Of a stretch of 64,000 nt of DNA, positions 1 to 8,952 are shown one piece after another. The stretch is from Methylorubrum populi. Lineage in GTDB: Bacteria > Pseudomonadota > Alphaproteobacteria > Rhizobiales > Beijerinckiaceae. How positions within the stretch are numbered: position 1 is the stretch's first letter; each line of letters begins with the position of its first letter. Below the pieces are notes generated by a model. That model was not told the origin of the DNA and did no database searches. It saw nothing but the letters and a program-made list of their open reading frames with translations. The translations under genes were made by a program, and so were the position numbers. Where the stretch lies: assembly GCF_002355515.1 (NCBI RefSeq), contig NZ_AP014809.1, positions 4,426,501 to 4,490,500 on the forward strand. Reading direction: 5' to 3'.

Positions 1-886
1 CGTCCTGACCCCGGGTCAGTACGCCTACCGCCCTATGATGACCGCGCGCCATGCCATCGCTGTGGCGGGGGGGGCGAGCTCGGTGCGCGGGCGCGTCGGC
101 TCCCTCTCGGAGGGGGTCGAGGCGGAGCAGGGATACCGCACGGCGCAGATCAACTTGGTCAAGGAGCACGTCCACCTGTGGCGTCTCGCGGCAGAGATGG
201 AGGGCGCGGAGACGTTCAAGGCCAGGCCGATCGACGCCGTCCCCGTCCCGCCCAGCCTGGTGGCGGATCTCGTTCGGACCGAGATTCGATCGCTGCAGGT
301 GGCCCAGGCCGAAACGCGCGCGGAGCGGGACTACCTGGTCAACGCCGCCCGGCAGGCGGCCGAGCAGATCGCCACCCTCACCGAGCAGGAGGTGCAGGAG
401 GAGCGGGGGCTGAAGGCCGATATCGAGGAACTCAACCGCACGAACAACCTGTTCGGAAACGGCAACCTGACGAGCCAGCGCGTGGCGGACGCCCGACGCG
501 CCGTCTTGCTCTCCTCCACGCGGCGGCTCCAGACCGCGGCCAACCTGAGCGAGGCGAAGCGGCGGCGGGACGAGATGGCATGGCGTCGCGACCGCATCGA
601 CACCCAGCGCGAACTCCTCTTGCTGAAAGAGATCAGGGATGGCCAGGCCCAGGTCGCGGACCTGAACGCCCGTCTGGAGGCGTCCGCGCGCAAGCTCGCG
701 CTCATCGGGCGGGCGCAGTCCCTGCAGACCGCCGCCCTCGGGCCGCGGCCAGACGTGGTCGTGGTTCGGCGTAACGGCGCGGCCTTCGACCGCCTGACCG
801 CAGACGACGATTTCGAACTCCAGCCCGGAGACGCGGTGGAGGTGATCTTCCGCAGCGAGACCCCCGGGGCATTGGCGGCGCGCTGA
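1..886 (+). CDS. Polysaccharide export protein, ExoF/OPX-like, C-terminal part (5' end outside window)
   Basis: The reading frame is open to the left edge. The first visible residues (VLTPGQYAYRP before MMTARHAIAVAGG) match the glycine-rich end of an SLBB/OPX repeat (G.Y.Y.P.MT...AI..AGG), so the ATG at 35 is internal and not the start. The rest is a long charged helical region, probably coiled coil, over about residues 40-215 of the visible part, followed by a small C-terminal domain ending in a D.VEVIFR strand. This fits ExoF-type periplasmic/outer-membrane export proteins of succinoglycan-like pathways. It points towards the glycosyltransferase genes and converges with the next gene. The family call is good; the substrate is unknown. 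Confidence 0.75.
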   Translation, partial: VLTPGQYAYRPMMTARHAIAVAGGASSVRGRVGSLSEGVEAEQGYRTAQINLVKEHVHLWRLAAEMEGAETFKARPIDAVPVPPSLVADLVRTEIRSLQVAQAETRAERDYLVNAARQAAEQIATLTEQEVQEERGLKADIEELNRTNNLFGNGNLTSQRVADARRAVLLSSTRRLQTAANLSEAKRRRDEMAWRRDRIDTQRELLLLKEIRDGQAQVADLNARLEASARKLALIGRAQSLQTAALGPRPDVVVVRRNGAAFDRLTADDDFELQPGDAVEVIFRSETPGALAAR

Positions 887-959
887 GGAGCCTCGGCCGG
901 GACGATGGGGAGCGGCAATGCCCCGGAGGTCTCGCTGCGGACGGCCCGCCTCGGATCGG

Positions 960-995
960 GTCAGGTCCGGCAAGCGCTCGCCCTCCGGACCTGAC
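960..995. terminator. Perfect hairpin between convergent genes
   Basis: GTCAGGTCCGG (960-970) is the exact reverse complement of CCGGACCTGAC (985-995), with a 14-nt loop. It sits between the convergent ExoF-like and beta-helix genes. There is no T-run on either side, so it is a possible bidirectional terminator or RNA 3' end rather than a classical rho-independent one. Confidence 0.45.
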
Positions 996-1064
996 TGACG
1001 GTGCGGCCCCCTCGTTCCCGTCACCGGGGGGAAGGCCTCCCTTTCGACGGGCCCCCGGCCCCGA

Positions 1065-2495
1065 TCAGCCGGCCGGGTAGGCACCCAGGTCGGGCATTTC
1101 CGACACCCGCAGCTCCGTGGGGAGGCCATCTCGCGTCCCGTGCCCGATGAGGCAGCCGCCTCGGGTCGGGCGCAGGAACCCCGAGACGGGCAACGTACCG
1201 CCGGGCCCGCGTGGGCCGCGCGCCACGGCGTCGTCCAGCGAGGCGAAATCGGTGGCGGTCAGCACGAGCCGTGGCTCGAACAGGTTCCAGGGCCGGCCGT
1301 TGCGCAGATTGCAGCGCTCGACCGCTTTGCGGATCAGAATCTCGTTGCGGCCCTGAGTGGCGAAGGCGACGTTGTTGCCCAGCACCGTGTCGGGGTGGTT
1401 CACGAAGACGAAAGCGTAGCCCGGATCGCCCATCGCCGGATCGACATTGCGTGCGTCGTTCAACGAGACGTTGTTCCACACCTGCAGCGGCTCGATGCCG
1501 CCGGCCGAGCCGTTGTCGTCGAAGCCGTTGGACTTGTTCGCCCAGGAAAGGTTTCGGATGACCGTGTGTCCGCCGTGGCGCGATTGCGCGCCGCGCCGGC
1601 GGCCCCCGAGTTTGAACCCGTTACCGTCCCCCTTCGGGGCCATTGCCCCGTCGGACCGATACCCGTTCTCGAACGACCAGTTCCCATCCACGAGATAACC
1701 CGTCACCCCGCGGGCATCGGCCGCTTGCAGCGTACTGAAGAAGTCGAAGCCGTCGTCGCTGTTGCGCCAGGCCCGGTTGCCCGCGATGAGCGTGCCGACG
1801 CTGTCGGCGAGCGAGACTTGAAAACCGTCGGCGTTGCTGCCCGTGGCGCCCTCGCCGCCGCCGTGGTTGCCGAACGCGTCGCAGTTCCGCACCACGTTGC
1901 CGTCGCCGGAGCCGTAGAGGCCGAGTCCGACACCGTGCTCGTCGTTGAGCCAACCGTTGTCGTGGAAGCGGCATCGCTCGGCCCTGAAGCCGGGATGGGA
2001 ACCGTTGACGTGGCAGCCGCCCAACGGGCCGTTGCGCACCGTGAGCCCCGTCACCTCCACATAGGGTGTGTCCCAGAACACGATCGGGAAGCCGCCGGCC
2101 GTGCTGCGCGACGGCCAGGCCTCGTAGGCCCCGTCGGACGGACGTAGGTCGCTTCCATCGATGACGGGCGTCTCGCCCGGAAACGCCTCGATGCGCAGCG
2201 GCTGGCCGGGGAGGCCCCCGCCCCCGGCGAGCAGCCACCCGGAGGTCCGTCCGCCGAATCCGTACACGCCGCCCCGGAGCACGATGGTGTCGCCTGCCCC
2301 CGCCCTGGCATAGGCGTGCGGCAGCGTGGCGAACGGGCGCTCGGGCGTCCCGTGACTGGGCCCGTCCCCGTCCTCGCCGCCCGGGGCGAGATGGAACGCC
2401 TTGTGCTCGCGGGCGTGCAGGAGAGGGGGGGCAGCGACCGGCCCCGCGAGCAGGAGCCCACCGGCGCCCAGGAGAAGGCGGCGGCGGGTGGTCAT
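1065..2495 (-). CDS. Tat-exported right-handed parallel beta-helix (pectate-lyase-like) protein
   Basis: 476 residues. It starts with MTTRRRLLLGAGGLLLAG, a twin-arginine signal, so the ATG at 2495 was chosen; it follows GGAGGAGA. The mature part begins with the motif seen in many beta-helix polysaccharide enzymes (PF.TL..A...A..GDTI.LRGG.Y, residues about 45-80), followed by repeated asparagine/glycine-rich coils such as NADGFQVS, NSDDGFDFF and GNGFKLGG. This fold is used by polysaccharide lyases and epimerases. The ATG overlaps the stop of the upstream glycosyltransferase (ATGA), so the two are translationally coupled. It is clearly related to the RTX protein at 13440-15131. Probable role: processing or binding the exported polymer; the enzymatic activity cannot be named from sequence. 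Confidence 0.8.
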   Translation of the reverse strand: MTTRRRLLLGAGGLLLAGPVAAPPLLHAREHKAFHLAPGGEDGDGPSHGTPERPFATLPHAYARAGAGDTIVLRGGVYGFGGRTSGWLLAGGGGLPGQPLRIEAFPGETPVIDGSDLRPSDGAYEAWPSRSTAGGFPIVFWDTPYVEVTGLTVRNGPLGGCHVNGSHPGFRAERCRFHDNGWLNDEHGVGLGLYGSGDGNVVRNCDAFGNHGGGEGATGSNADGFQVSLADSVGTLIAGNRAWRNSDDGFDFFSTLQAADARGVTGYLVDGNWSFENGYRSDGAMAPKGDGNGFKLGGRRRGAQSRHGGHTVIRNLSWANKSNGFDDNGSAGGIEPLQVWNNVSLNDARNVDPAMGDPGYAFVFVNHPDTVLGNNVAFATQGRNEILIRKAVERCNLRNGRPWNLFEPRLVLTATDFASLDDAVARGPRGPGGTLPVSGFLRPTRGGCLIGHGTRDGLPTELRVSEMPDLGAYPAG

Positions 2496-3655
2496 CGGCT
2501 CTCCTCCACGCGGGTGCGCGTGGCCCCTTGCTGGGGCAAGAGCCGCCGCACCCGGGCGCGGCCCTGGCCGAGGAGCCCCTCCAGCGTGCCGAACCCGTAG
2601 GCGATGTGCAGGGTGGCGAGCACCACCGGCAGCGCGAGGAGGGGGAGCCACGACCCGCGCTCCTCACCCCCGTCCCGACGCCGGGCGGCGAGGCCCGTGG
2701 CCACCAGAAGCACCGCGCCGTAGACGGCGAGGAGGGAGGCCAGTGCCCAGGTCGCCGGCGACCAGGCGGGGGCAAGGGCGGCAAGCGCCGCGAGGGTGCT
2801 CACCAGAACCAGCGGCGCGACGTGGTGCAGGCCCACGGCCGCCCGATTCTCGAACAGGGTCATCGCGACCCCCTGGCCGTTTCCCCGGTACTGGCGCCAC
2901 AGGCCGCCAAGCGTCTCGCGGGGGCGATAATACGCGTGCGCCGCCGAAGTCACCCACACGCCGTAGCCCAGGGCGCGCACCCGCGCGTTGAACTCATTGT
3001 CCTCGTTGCGGGGCAGATCTTCGCGCATGGGCCCGACCTGATCGACGACGTGGCGCCAGTAGCAGCCGTTCCACACGGTTGCGGTCCAGCCCTCCGCCCC
3101 CTCGCGGCGGAACTTGGCAACCCCGATTCCGAACGGGCTGAGATGCGCCGCCACGATGGCCCGCGCAATCGGCGTCCGCGCGGAGGCGCGCGGGCGGGCG
3201 ATGGAGCCGACGCCCCCTGCGCCGGTACGCAGGAGCGCTTCCACGCAGACCCGGACGACGTCGGCGCGGTAGCGCGCATGCGCGTCGATGCGCATCACGA
3301 CCTCGCCCGTGGCCACAACCAGGGCGATGTTGATCCCGGCCGCCGTGCCCCCCCGCTCGTTGAGGATGACCCGGACACGGGCGTCCCGGGCCGCCAGCGC
3401 GTCGAGCCTCTCGCGCGTGCCGTCGCGGGAGCCTCCATCGACGAACAGGATCTCGCCGAGCCCGGGATAGTCCTGGGAGAGGAGATCCGCGACCAGGGCC
3501 TCAAGGCCGGCGGCCTCGTCGCGGATGGGCACGATGATGCTCACGCGCGGGCACACCGGCGGGGATGGCGACGGGTGGTCGACCAGTGCCGAGCGCGATC
3601 CCGGGGCGACGGGCCCGAGGCTGGAGGCGGGCTCAGGGGCGCGGACGGATCTCAT
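2492..3655 (-). CDS. Family 2 glycosyltransferase, ExoA-like
   Basis: 387 residues. The GT-A domain starts at about residue 37 (VSIIVPIRDEA), with the nucleotide-sugar motif VDGGSRDGT and a DXD-like segment RIDAHARY, both typical of the ExoA branch. NEDNEFNARVRALG carries the ED motif for the catalytic base. The C-terminal third has about three hydrophobic segments (near residues 270-350), so it is membrane anchored, as ExoA proteins are. It probably adds one sugar to the lipid-linked repeat unit at the cytoplasmic face. Its 5' end overlaps the upstream glycosyltransferase by 23 bp and its stop overlaps the next start as ATGA, giving one transcription unit. Confidence 0.85.
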   Translation of the reverse strand: MRSVRAPEPASSLGPVAPGSRSALVDHPSPSPPVCPRVSIIVPIRDEAAGLEALVADLLSQDYPGLGEILFVDGGSRDGTRERLDALAARDARVRVILNERGGTAAGINIALVVATGEVVMRIDAHARYRADVVRVCVEALLRTGAGGVGSIARPRASARTPIARAIVAAHLSPFGIGVAKFRREGAEGWTATVWNGCYWRHVVDQVGPMREDLPRNEDNEFNARVRALGYGVWVTSAAHAYYRPRETLGGLWRQYRGNGQGVAMTLFENRAAVGLHHVAPLVLVSTLAALAALAPAWSPATWALASLLAVYGAVLLVATGLAARRRDGGEERGSWLPLLALPVVLATLHIAYGFGTLEGLLGQGRARVRRLLPQQGATRTRVEESR

Positions 3656-4805
3656 CGTGGAGGGCCTCCAGGACGCGGGCGCGGTTCGCCTCGAGGGTAT
3701 TGTCGCCCATCAGAGCGCGCCCGTTCCGGCTCAGCCGGTGACGCAGCGCCTCGTCGGTGACGATGCGCTCGATCGCGTCGGCGAGCGCGGGAACGTCGCG
3801 TGGCGGCAGCAGCAGGGCCGTGACCTCGTGCTCGAGGAAGGACGGGATGCCACCGACCCGCGTGGCGACGACGGGCAGGCCGAGCGAGAGAGCTTCGTTG
3901 ATCACCTGGGGGAAGCCCTCGGTGATGGACGGCAGCACCAGGGCACCCGCCCGGCGGTAGAGGTCGAACAGCGCCGGCCCGTAGGGAACGTAGCCGTGGA
4001 ACGTGACCCGGGATCCGAGGCCGAGCCGTTCGGCCTGTGCCCGCAGAAGCGGATCCGTCTGCCCGGTCCCGACGATATCGAGGCGATACTCCACGCCGCG
4101 CGCCGTCAGCCGCGCCAGGGCCGAGAGCAGGTGGGCGTGACCTTTCTCGGGCGAGAGGCGGCTGACGCAGATGAGCCGGGTCGGGTCGCCGCCCGTGGCC
4201 ATCTTGGAGAACATCTCGAACCGGGCCCGGTCGACCAGGCAGGCGAAGTGGTTGGTGACCTGCCGGGCGACGCGGCCGTACTCGTCCGCCATCTCCGCGC
4301 CGACAGCCAGCACGGTGCGCCCCCGCGCCAAGCGCCTGAAATCCCATTCCAGCACCGCGGCGGCGGCAAGGGCGGCCCAGCGCTTCAGGCCTCGATGCGC
4401 CGCCATCTGCTCGACGAGGTTCTGGCGCACCACCAGGACGACGGGCACGCCGAGCGCGATGCACTCGCGGGCGATCATCTGCCCGAGCGGATGGGGGCCG
4501 CTCACCAGGAGCGCATCCCAGTTGCGGGCCTGCGCCCGGACTTCGCGCCTCACGCGTCCGTAGATGCGCGGGTCCGCGCGCCACAGCCGGTGGAGATCCG
4601 GATAGTATGGCAGCGGCAGCAGCGAGAACGTGTCCGGATCGACCGGGTAGGGTGCCCGCCGGGGCTCGGGTGCAAGGCGCCCGATGAGGGTCATCCCGCT
4701 CACCTCGCCGGCGAGGCTCTGGAGGAACAGGACGTACGACTCGTCCGTGGAGAGGCCGTGTCCGTCCCGCCAGAACACTTGATCCACGAAGACAGCCAGA
4801 CGCAT
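3633..4805 (-). CDS. Family 4 (GT-B) glycosyltransferase
   Basis: 390 residues. The ATG at 4805 is preceded by GGAGGGGCG. The C-terminal Rossmann-like half is well marked: CVSRLSPEKG (about residue 213), then VTFHGYVPYGP, VLPSITEGFPQVINEALSLGLPVV containing the E-x7-E nucleotide-sugar site, and VGGIP. The N-terminal half is more divergent, as usual for acceptor domains. It is a retaining cytoplasmic glycosyltransferase of the repeat-unit pathway; the sugar cannot be assigned. It lies 12 bp downstream of another GT4 gene and overlaps the following GT2 gene. Confidence 0.85.
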   Translation of the reverse strand: MRLAVFVDQVFWRDGHGLSTDESYVLFLQSLAGEVSGMTLIGRLAPEPRRAPYPVDPDTFSLLPLPYYPDLHRLWRADPRIYGRVRREVRAQARNWDALLVSGPHPLGQMIARECIALGVPVVLVVRQNLVEQMAAHRGLKRWAALAAAAVLEWDFRRLARGRTVLAVGAEMADEYGRVARQVTNHFACLVDRARFEMFSKMATGGDPTRLICVSRLSPEKGHAHLLSALARLTARGVEYRLDIVGTGQTDPLLRAQAERLGLGSRVTFHGYVPYGPALFDLYRRAGALVLPSITEGFPQVINEALSLGLPVVATRVGGIPSFLEHEVTALLLPPRDVPALADAIERIVTDEALRHRLSRNGRALMGDNTLEANRARVLEALHDEIRPRP

Positions 4806-4817
4806 GGTCGCCCCTCC

Positions 4818-5987
4818 TCAGGCCCGCCCAGACGGGGACGGCTCGCACAATTCCCAGAGCCGCGCGGCAACCGCGGCCGGGTCGTGGTCGCGCATGACTG
4901 CCGCACGGGCGCGTGCTCCGATGCGCCGGCGCAGGCTCCCATCGGTGGCGAGGCGGGCGACGTAGTCGGCCAGTTCGCCGGCATCGTGGCCCGCGACGAG
5001 GCCGGTCTCGCCGTGGCACACCAAGTCGCCGACGGCGTTGACGCGGGTGGTCACGCAGGGCACCCCGGCCGACATGGCCTCCAGCAGCACGTTCGGCATG
5101 CCCTCGTGGTCTGAGGTGAGCAGGAACACGTCGGCGGCACAGATCAGTTCCCGCGCGTCAGGCACTCGGCCCGCAAACGTCACCGTGTCCCCGAGCCGTG
5201 CGGCCCGGACCTCCAGATCTGGGCGGCACCCCATGTCTTCGCCGGCGATGACCGCCCGGACAGGCGCGCGCGCGCGGACCAGGGCGATCACGTCCAGGAA
5301 CCGCGCGAAGTTCTTCTGCGGTGCGAGGCGTCCCACGCCGACGACTAGGATCTCGCTCTCGCCGAGCCCGAACCGCGCCCGCCATTCCCGTCGCCAAGCG
5401 GCCGCCTGCATGGCGGGAGGCGTTTCGACGCCATTTGGGACGTAGACCGCCTGCTGGGCCGTGGAGCCGCGGGTGAGGAGCGTTTGGCGGGTCTCACGCG
5501 AGTTGCAGACCGCGATCGACAGTCCCGCTAGGCTCGCTTTTGACCAGAGGCCGCGGAACCGCTCCGGCAGGTCGGCGAACCCGGCGTTGCGGAACGAACC
5601 GACACGGCGCACGCCCATCCCTGTAAGCGCCAATCCATAGGGATTGGTGTAGGACGACCACGAGAAGAAACAGGCCGGGCGGTGCGCTCGGCAGGCGGCC
5701 CGGAACCGCGCCATCTTAGCCGCTGCGCTGCCACGCAGCAGCACGATGGGGACGCCGAGCGACCGGATGGGCTCCTCCCAGAATCCGAGCTCGCCCGATA
5801 CGTACAGCACGGGTGCCCACCGAGCCGGGTCGCGGTGAGCCAGGAAAGCGTAGAGCTGGCGCTCGCTCCCGCCCTGGGCCAGTTGCCCGACCATCACGGC
5901 GATGGGCTCAGGCGCGCGGACGAGACCTGAAGCGGATCGCGGACGCCCGCCTGCGGGGACTGTGGAGACGGCCGGCGCCGCGGCCAT
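4818..5987 (-). CDS. Family 4 (GT-B) glycosyltransferase
   Basis: 389 residues. The start at 5987 was chosen because the ATG shares its A with the stop of the upstream gene (TGATG) and lies about 30 residues before the conserved N-terminal strand VMVGQLAQGGSERQ. That GGSERQ loop is typical of GT4 enzymes. Further motifs are VGVGRLAPQKNF, VTFAGRVPD, LLTSDHEGMPNVLLEAMSAGVP with E-x7-E, and GETGLV. An open frame continues upstream but lies inside the neighbouring gene and has no family similarity. A retaining glycosyltransferase for the exopolysaccharide repeat unit; donor and linkage are unknown. Confidence 0.85.
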   Translation of the reverse strand: MAAAPAVSTVPAGGRPRSASGLVRAPEPIAVMVGQLAQGGSERQLYAFLAHRDPARWAPVLYVSGELGFWEEPIRSLGVPIVLLRGSAAAKMARFRAACRAHRPACFFSWSSYTNPYGLALTGMGVRRVGSFRNAGFADLPERFRGLWSKASLAGLSIAVCNSRETRQTLLTRGSTAQQAVYVPNGVETPPAMQAAAWRREWRARFGLGESEILVVGVGRLAPQKNFARFLDVIALVRARAPVRAVIAGEDMGCRPDLEVRAARLGDTVTFAGRVPDARELICAADVFLLTSDHEGMPNVLLEAMSAGVPCVTTRVNAVGDLVCHGETGLVAGHDAGELADYVARLATDGSLRRRIGARARAAVMRDHDPAAVAARLWELCEPSPSGRA

Positions 5988-7492
5988 CAGGCGTCCGCCC
6001 GCTGAGCCAGCGCCGCCGCCGCTGCGTCGGCCAGCGGGCCCATTGCAATGGACGGCGCGCCGCAGGCGGTGGCCAGCGCTTCGGGCTCGGTCAAGCCGTC
6101 CCGCACCGCAAGCCAGGGCCGGGTGCCCGGCGACGGAGGCGCCGCGAACGGGACCAGGTACCGGTGCTTGCCCGAGGGCAGCTTCTCGATGGTGTCGGCG
6201 AACTCGAAACTCACCTGACAGGATTGCCCGACCACCCGGCGCAGGGTGTCTCCGATCTCCTGGAGAGCGTTGGCCGGCGGCTCGGCGGCCGGAACGATGC
6301 GGATCACGACGTCGTCGTAGCCACGCTGGACCACCTGAAACATCCGGATCCAATTGCGGCTGTAGAACACACCGATGAAGTACATGAAGAAGATGCCGGG
6401 CACGGTAGCCCCATCCGGGCGCACGAAAGCGTCGTTGGCGCGGCCTGTCACCGTCTGGAGCACCTCGACCGTGGGCGTCGGGGTCGCGACCGCCTCTCCG
6501 ACCGTGGCGCGATCGCCGATGCGGTAGCGGATCAGCGGCATGGCGAGGTTGGTGAGGCAGGTGACCAGCACGTCGCCCTCCTCGCCGGGGGCGCAGGGCT
6601 TCCCATCCCCGTCCACCACCTCCACCCAGTGCGTGGCCGCGAACACTTCAAGCCCGCCGCCGGGCGTGCGCTCGCCGGCGAAGCTGCCCACCTCGCGCGA
6701 ACCGTAGCGGTTGTAGACCGGGCAACCGAAGGCCTGTTCGACTTCCTTGCGGATGAACGGGTAAAGCGTGCTGGCGCTGGTGACCACGCTGCGCACGCCG
6801 TGGAGTTGCCTCCCGGTCTCGTTGAGGTGGCGCGCGATCTCGTACGCGCTCTCGGCAAAAGCCTCCACCAGGACCGGGCGTCGGCGCCGAATCTGGTCCA
6901 CGTGGCGCTCCATGGCGTCCGCACTCATGCGGAAGGCGTTGAGGAGAACGTGGTTGCGGGCGAAGGCGCTGACCTGGTTGCGCCAGCCCTGCGACCCTAG
7001 GAGGATGTCGCGCTCGGAGGCCCACAGCCTGACCATGGGCTCGCCGGGCCGGCGGCCCGCCCAGGCGTGATGCATCTCGATGGCGGCCAAGCCTGCCGCC
7101 TCGTAGTCCCGGTCCTGGAGCACGGCGACGGGCTCGCCCGTGCTGCCGCCCGAACAGTTCCGGTACCAGCGGCGCGAGGCTAGGTCGTCGCTGGCCAGGC
7201 TATCGAAGCGCTCCCGCAGGAAGTCCCGCGTCAGCGGCGGAATGGTGGTGAACCGCTCCAGGTCCAGCACGTCGCCGCGCATCACCCCGAGCCGAGCAAG
7301 TTCGTCCCGGTACCACGGGACGTGCCGCGCGGCGTGACGCAGCAGACGCGCCAGACGCGTGACCTGGATGTCCCGCCTCTGCTGCCGCGGCAGTTCGTGG
7401 AAGAGGCTCAGGCTCCGGCGGTAATCCGGGATGGGCGAGCGGGCGACCACGCGGTCGTAGACGGTCAGGATGGGATGACGCCAGTTCATCAT
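5987..7492 (-). CDS. CapK/PaaK-like adenylate-forming enzyme in the polysaccharide cluster
   Basis: 501 residues, the phenylacetate-CoA ligase/CapK family. Visible motifs are the ATP-loop variant CSGGSTGEPV (about residue 114), YGSREVGS (A5-like, about residue 270), MPLIRYRIGDRA (A7/A8-like) and a C-terminal small domain ending IEKLPSGKHR with the adenylation lysine. The family activates carboxylic acids as acyl-adenylates, often passing them to CoA. CapK-type members recur in capsule and exopolysaccharide loci, where their substrate is generally unproven; an acyl decoration of the polymer is a reasonable inference. It is coupled to the downstream glycosyltransferase by TGATG. No clear Shine-Dalgarno is visible before its ATG. 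Confidence 0.78.
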   Translation of the reverse strand: MMNWRHPILTVYDRVVARSPIPDYRRSLSLFHELPRQQRRDIQVTRLARLLRHAARHVPWYRDELARLGVMRGDVLDLERFTTIPPLTRDFLRERFDSLASDDLASRRWYRNCSGGSTGEPVAVLQDRDYEAAGLAAIEMHHAWAGRRPGEPMVRLWASERDILLGSQGWRNQVSAFARNHVLLNAFRMSADAMERHVDQIRRRRPVLVEAFAESAYEIARHLNETGRQLHGVRSVVTSASTLYPFIRKEVEQAFGCPVYNRYGSREVGSFAGERTPGGGLEVFAATHWVEVVDGDGKPCAPGEEGDVLVTCLTNLAMPLIRYRIGDRATVGEAVATPTPTVEVLQTVTGRANDAFVRPDGATVPGIFFMYFIGVFYSRNWIRMFQVVQRGYDDVVIRIVPAAEPPANALQEIGDTLRRVVGQSCQVSFEFADTIEKLPSGKHRYLVPFAAPPSPGTRPWLAVRDGLTEPEALATACGAPSIAMGPLADAAAAALAQRADA

Positions 7493-7693
7493 GAGAGTCG
7501 ACGGCTCGAGAGGGAAAGGAGGTCGGGGTGGGGCAGGGACCGAGCGGCATCCGCGGCGGTCCGAGCGGACTCGGTCCGCTCCGGTGAGCCGTCCGCGTCG
7601 TGATCGACCGGGGTCGAAGGGTTCTCCGAAAAGCAGCGCAGCGAGATTGGGCCGAGTATCGGGGCGGGGATCTGACGCCCGTCAGTTACCGTG

Positions 7694-8725
7694 TCAGTCT
7701 CTCGTCCGCGCCAGCATCCGCTCCCGGACGCGGTCCGGGGATGGTGCTGCTGCGGTCCGGCGGATCGGCAAAGTGTCCATCAACCCGAGAACCCGCTCCA
7801 CGTAGTGCGGCAGCAGGAAGCGCTGACGCACCTCTCGCTCGGCCGCGGCTCCGAGACGGGTTCGCAACGGTTCGTCGCCAAGCAGCCGGCGCAGAGCGGC
7901 GGCGAGCGCGGCGGGGTCATCCCGCGGGACGACGATTCCGGTTTCTCCATCGCTCACGTAGTCGCGCACACCGGGCGCATCGTTGACGACCAGCGGCTTG
8001 CCGAGGGCCATGGCCGCGAGCATCGTGCCTTGCCCTGACGAGCGGTCATCACGCGACTGCATGGGCACGACCACGACGTCCGCGCCGCGCAACAGGGCGT
8101 CGTATCGTGCGGGGCTGACCGGGCCGGCCGTCACGTTGCCGGGGGCGGAGCGCAGTTGCTCCACCGTAAGGTTCGGCGCCGCGATGGTCACGGGTGTGGA
8201 GACCATCCGCGCCGCCCGCAGCATCAGATCCCAGTCGCGTAGCGAGTTGCCCCCGGCGAAGACACCGCCGCCGGTGCTACGGGAGGCAATCAGCTCGTCG
8301 TCGCCCAGCGTGCAGGACCAGAGCACCTTGTGCACGCGAGCAGGGTCGACCACCCATGTGCGAGGGAACGTCCCGACCTCGAACTCCGTCAAGACGCCGT
8401 AGTGGACGTGGTCGCCGTCAAACAGGGTGAGAATGGTGCGACAAGCCGCTCGGTCGGCCCAGTTCTCTCCGCGCCCCCAGGTTGGGTCGAGGATGACGAC
8501 GTGGGGCGGGCGGCGCAGGCGGGCCACGAGGACCGCCGCGAACAGGTCCGCCCTGGAGAAGCCGTTCAGGATCAGGATGCTGTGGGTCCGCGCCGCCCGA
8601 AGGACGGCCATGAACCGCCTCGCGGAGGACGGCGGCAGGCGGACGACGTCTACGCGCTCGCGCCAAGTCGCGTTGCGCCAGGGATAGGTCGAGAAAGCCA
8701 TGGCCATCAGCGCACCGTCTTTCAT
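7694..8725 (-). CDS. Family 4-like glycosyltransferase
   Basis: 343 residues. The ATG at 8725 follows GAGGTC. The N-terminal half is short and the C-terminal half carries the GT4 signature: FAGGNSLRDWDLMLRAA, a pyrophosphate-site segment VVVPMQSRDDRSSGQGTMLAAMALGKPLVV, and GETGIVVPRDDP. The usual EGFP motif is replaced by the SSGQGT form found in some GT4 subfamilies. It leads the minus-strand part of the cluster, 201 bp upstream of the CapK-like gene, and is divergent from the GT4 gene at 8953. The 8726-8952 gap must hold both promoters, but no clear -35/-10 pair is visible. Confidence 0.78.
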   Translation of the reverse strand: MKDGALMAMAFSTYPWRNATWRERVDVVRLPPSSARRFMAVLRAARTHSILILNGFSRADLFAAVLVARLRRPPHVVILDPTWGRGENWADRAACRTILTLFDGDHVHYGVLTEFEVGTFPRTWVVDPARVHKVLWSCTLGDDELIASRSTGGGVFAGGNSLRDWDLMLRAARMVSTPVTIAAPNLTVEQLRSAPGNVTAGPVSPARYDALLRGADVVVVPMQSRDDRSSGQGTMLAAMALGKPLVVNDAPGVRDYVSDGETGIVVPRDDPAALAAALRRLLGDEPLRTRLGAAAEREVRQRFLLPHYVERVLGLMDTLPIRRTAAAPSPDRVRERMLARTRD

Positions 8726-8952
8726 CTGATGCCGACCTCGGAGAGGGGCATCGGCGCCACCGTGACCGGCACGCGTTCCGGCTTGGCCTCCTCGGGGGCA
8801 GAGCCAACCTGGAGGACAGGCTGAATAGAGAAACTGACGCTCGTCATTTCAGGAGCCGACCTGCCGTCTAAGCAGGCTCCCGTGCGGGACTGCCAGGCCC
8901 GATCTCGGGGCCTCACCTGAACCGGGGGGAATCCGGGCGATGAGGAGCGCCG

